Of a stretch of DNA of 64,000 bases, positions 63,643 through 64,000 are shown piece by piece. Origin of the DNA: Rhodospirillales bacterium (GTDB lineage Bacteria; Pseudomonadota; Alphaproteobacteria; Micavibrionales; Micavibrionaceae); NCBI GenBank assembly GCA_020638155.1, contig JACKJB010000002.1, forward strand, positions 124,001 through 188,000. The letters run 5' to 3'. The notes below the pieces were generated by a model. That model had not been told where the DNA came from, ran no database searches, and saw only the letters and a list, made by a program, of their open reading frames with translations. The translations under genes and the position numbers were made by a program. How positions within the stretch are numbered: the first letter of the stretch is position 1; each line of letters begins with the position of its first letter.

Positions 63643-63963
63643 ATGATGAAAGTAGAAGGTTTTGACGAGTTCCGGAAAGATCTCGATAAGCTTGCCCAAA
63701 ATGTGGCAGCGCTCGATGGTCAGCATGATGTACCTATTGACGAATTGCTGACTCCGACATTTCTATTAAAACACACGCGTTTTTCTTCAACGGATGAACT
63801 TTTCGAGCAAAGTGGGTTTAAGATTGAAAGCCCGGAAGATTTTGAGGCTATTCCTGATGAGGAGTGGGACAACTACATCCGTTCAATTTCCAATTTTAAC
63901 GACTGGGAAGCGATGCTTTCAAAAGCAGGAGAAATCTGGATCACAGAGAAGATCGGGCTTTAA
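63643..63963 (+). CDS. Hypothetical protein (106 aa)
   Basis: An acidic, helical soluble protein beginning MMKVEGFDEFRKDLDKLAQN. The initial pattern resembles small phage or island proteins that begin MKVxGxDxLxxxLxxL, but the role is unknown. AAGGAAGAG precedes the ATG. It lies 22 bases after the DUF2188 gene and just before a further gene that starts at 63978. Confidence 0.65.
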   Translation: MMKVEGFDEFRKDLDKLAQNVAALDGQHDVPIDELLTPTFLLKHTRFSSTDELFEQSGFKIESPEDFEAIPDEEWDNYIRSISNFNDWEAMLSKAGEIWITEKIGL

Positions 63964-63977
63964 AGGAGGAAATAGTA

Positions 63978-64000
63978 ATGGGTGTGACAGCACAGGAGTT
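63978..64000 (+). CDS. Start of a gene cut by the window end
   Basis: A strong AAGGAGG at 63963-63969 is followed by ATG at 63978, with codons MGVTAQE open to the last base. Only seven residues are visible, so no product can be named. It continues the gene row that begins at 63387. Confidence 0.6.

Noticed and set aside
1..64000. CRISPR array
   Set aside because: No regularly spaced direct repeats of 25-40 bases were seen; the only repeats are the two palindromic intergenic copies and the IS ends.

Overview
The window reads as a chromosomal segment of an alphaproteobacterium followed by the left part of an integrated genomic island. The host assignment rests on gene content: a ~1600-residue NAD-dependent glutamate dehydrogenase, bdhA, mmsA, an FNR-boxed hemN, a bacterial-type Phe/Tyr degradation cluster and de novo NAD synthesis through NadA/NadX. 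A Micavibrio-like or related aquatic lineage is possible, but I cannot prove this without 16S or protein searches. Coding is dense, genes often overlap by 4 bases, and the core is moderately GC-rich.

Layout. 0-6.7 kb: a hypothetical protein, the large glutamate dehydrogenase, the YedK/HMCES-type DNA-protein crosslink protein and a small membrane protein. 6.8-11.8 kb: aromatic amino acid catabolism (hpd, fumarylacetoacetase, maiA, an Old Yellow Enzyme, phhA), but no homogentisate dioxygenase in the window. 11.8-23.6 kb: envelope genes, namely an AMIN-type lipoprotein, a TPR-sulfotransferase, two DUF4402-like secreted proteins, a PapD-like chaperone and an atypical usher-like outer membrane protein, a SET-domain-like protein on the opposite strand, and a PH-domain membrane protein pair. 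23.7-29.2 kb: a Rieske oxygenase with kynureninase, then an AT-rich two-gene patch, then nadA-nadX. 29.1-37.6 kb: hypotheticals, bdhA, mmsA, a CPA1 Na+/H+ antiporter, and a URC1-like GTP cyclohydrolase II homologue coupled to uracil phosphoribosyltransferase. 37.7-41.8 kb: a C-terminal processing protease, a TIM-barrel-like protein whose start codon lies in the loop of a strong hairpin, ChaB and a hypothetical protein. 41.8-45.4 kb: a System II (ResB/CcsA/TlpA-like) cytochrome c maturation operon. 45.4-50.6 kb: a PAS histidine kinase divergent from an Rcp1-like response regulator, hemN, and a second response regulator with a coupled hypothetical protein. 51.1-53.1 kb: a TetR-controlled cyclase/YciI operon with two palindromic operators.

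From 53.33 kb the character changes. A 3' fragment of a tRNA-Thr(CGT) gene lies on the minus strand, and everything to its right is AT-richer and mobile or defence-like: a RES/Xre toxin-antitoxin pair, a tightly coupled two-gene unit (phospholipase-D-like nuclease plus a protein of unknown function), a tyrosine integrase, an ORF truncated by an IS3-family element, a BrxR/CapW-type WYL regulator, and small genes leading out of the window. The fragment looks like one attachment site of an island whose other end, expected to carry the intact tRNA-Thr, lies beyond position 64000.

The best candidates for something undescribed are the PLD/unknown gene pair at 55.0-58.9 kb, the cargo under the BrxR-like regulator at the right edge, the atypical DUF4402-chaperone-usher cluster, and the hairpin enclosing a start codon at 39.51-39.56 kb.
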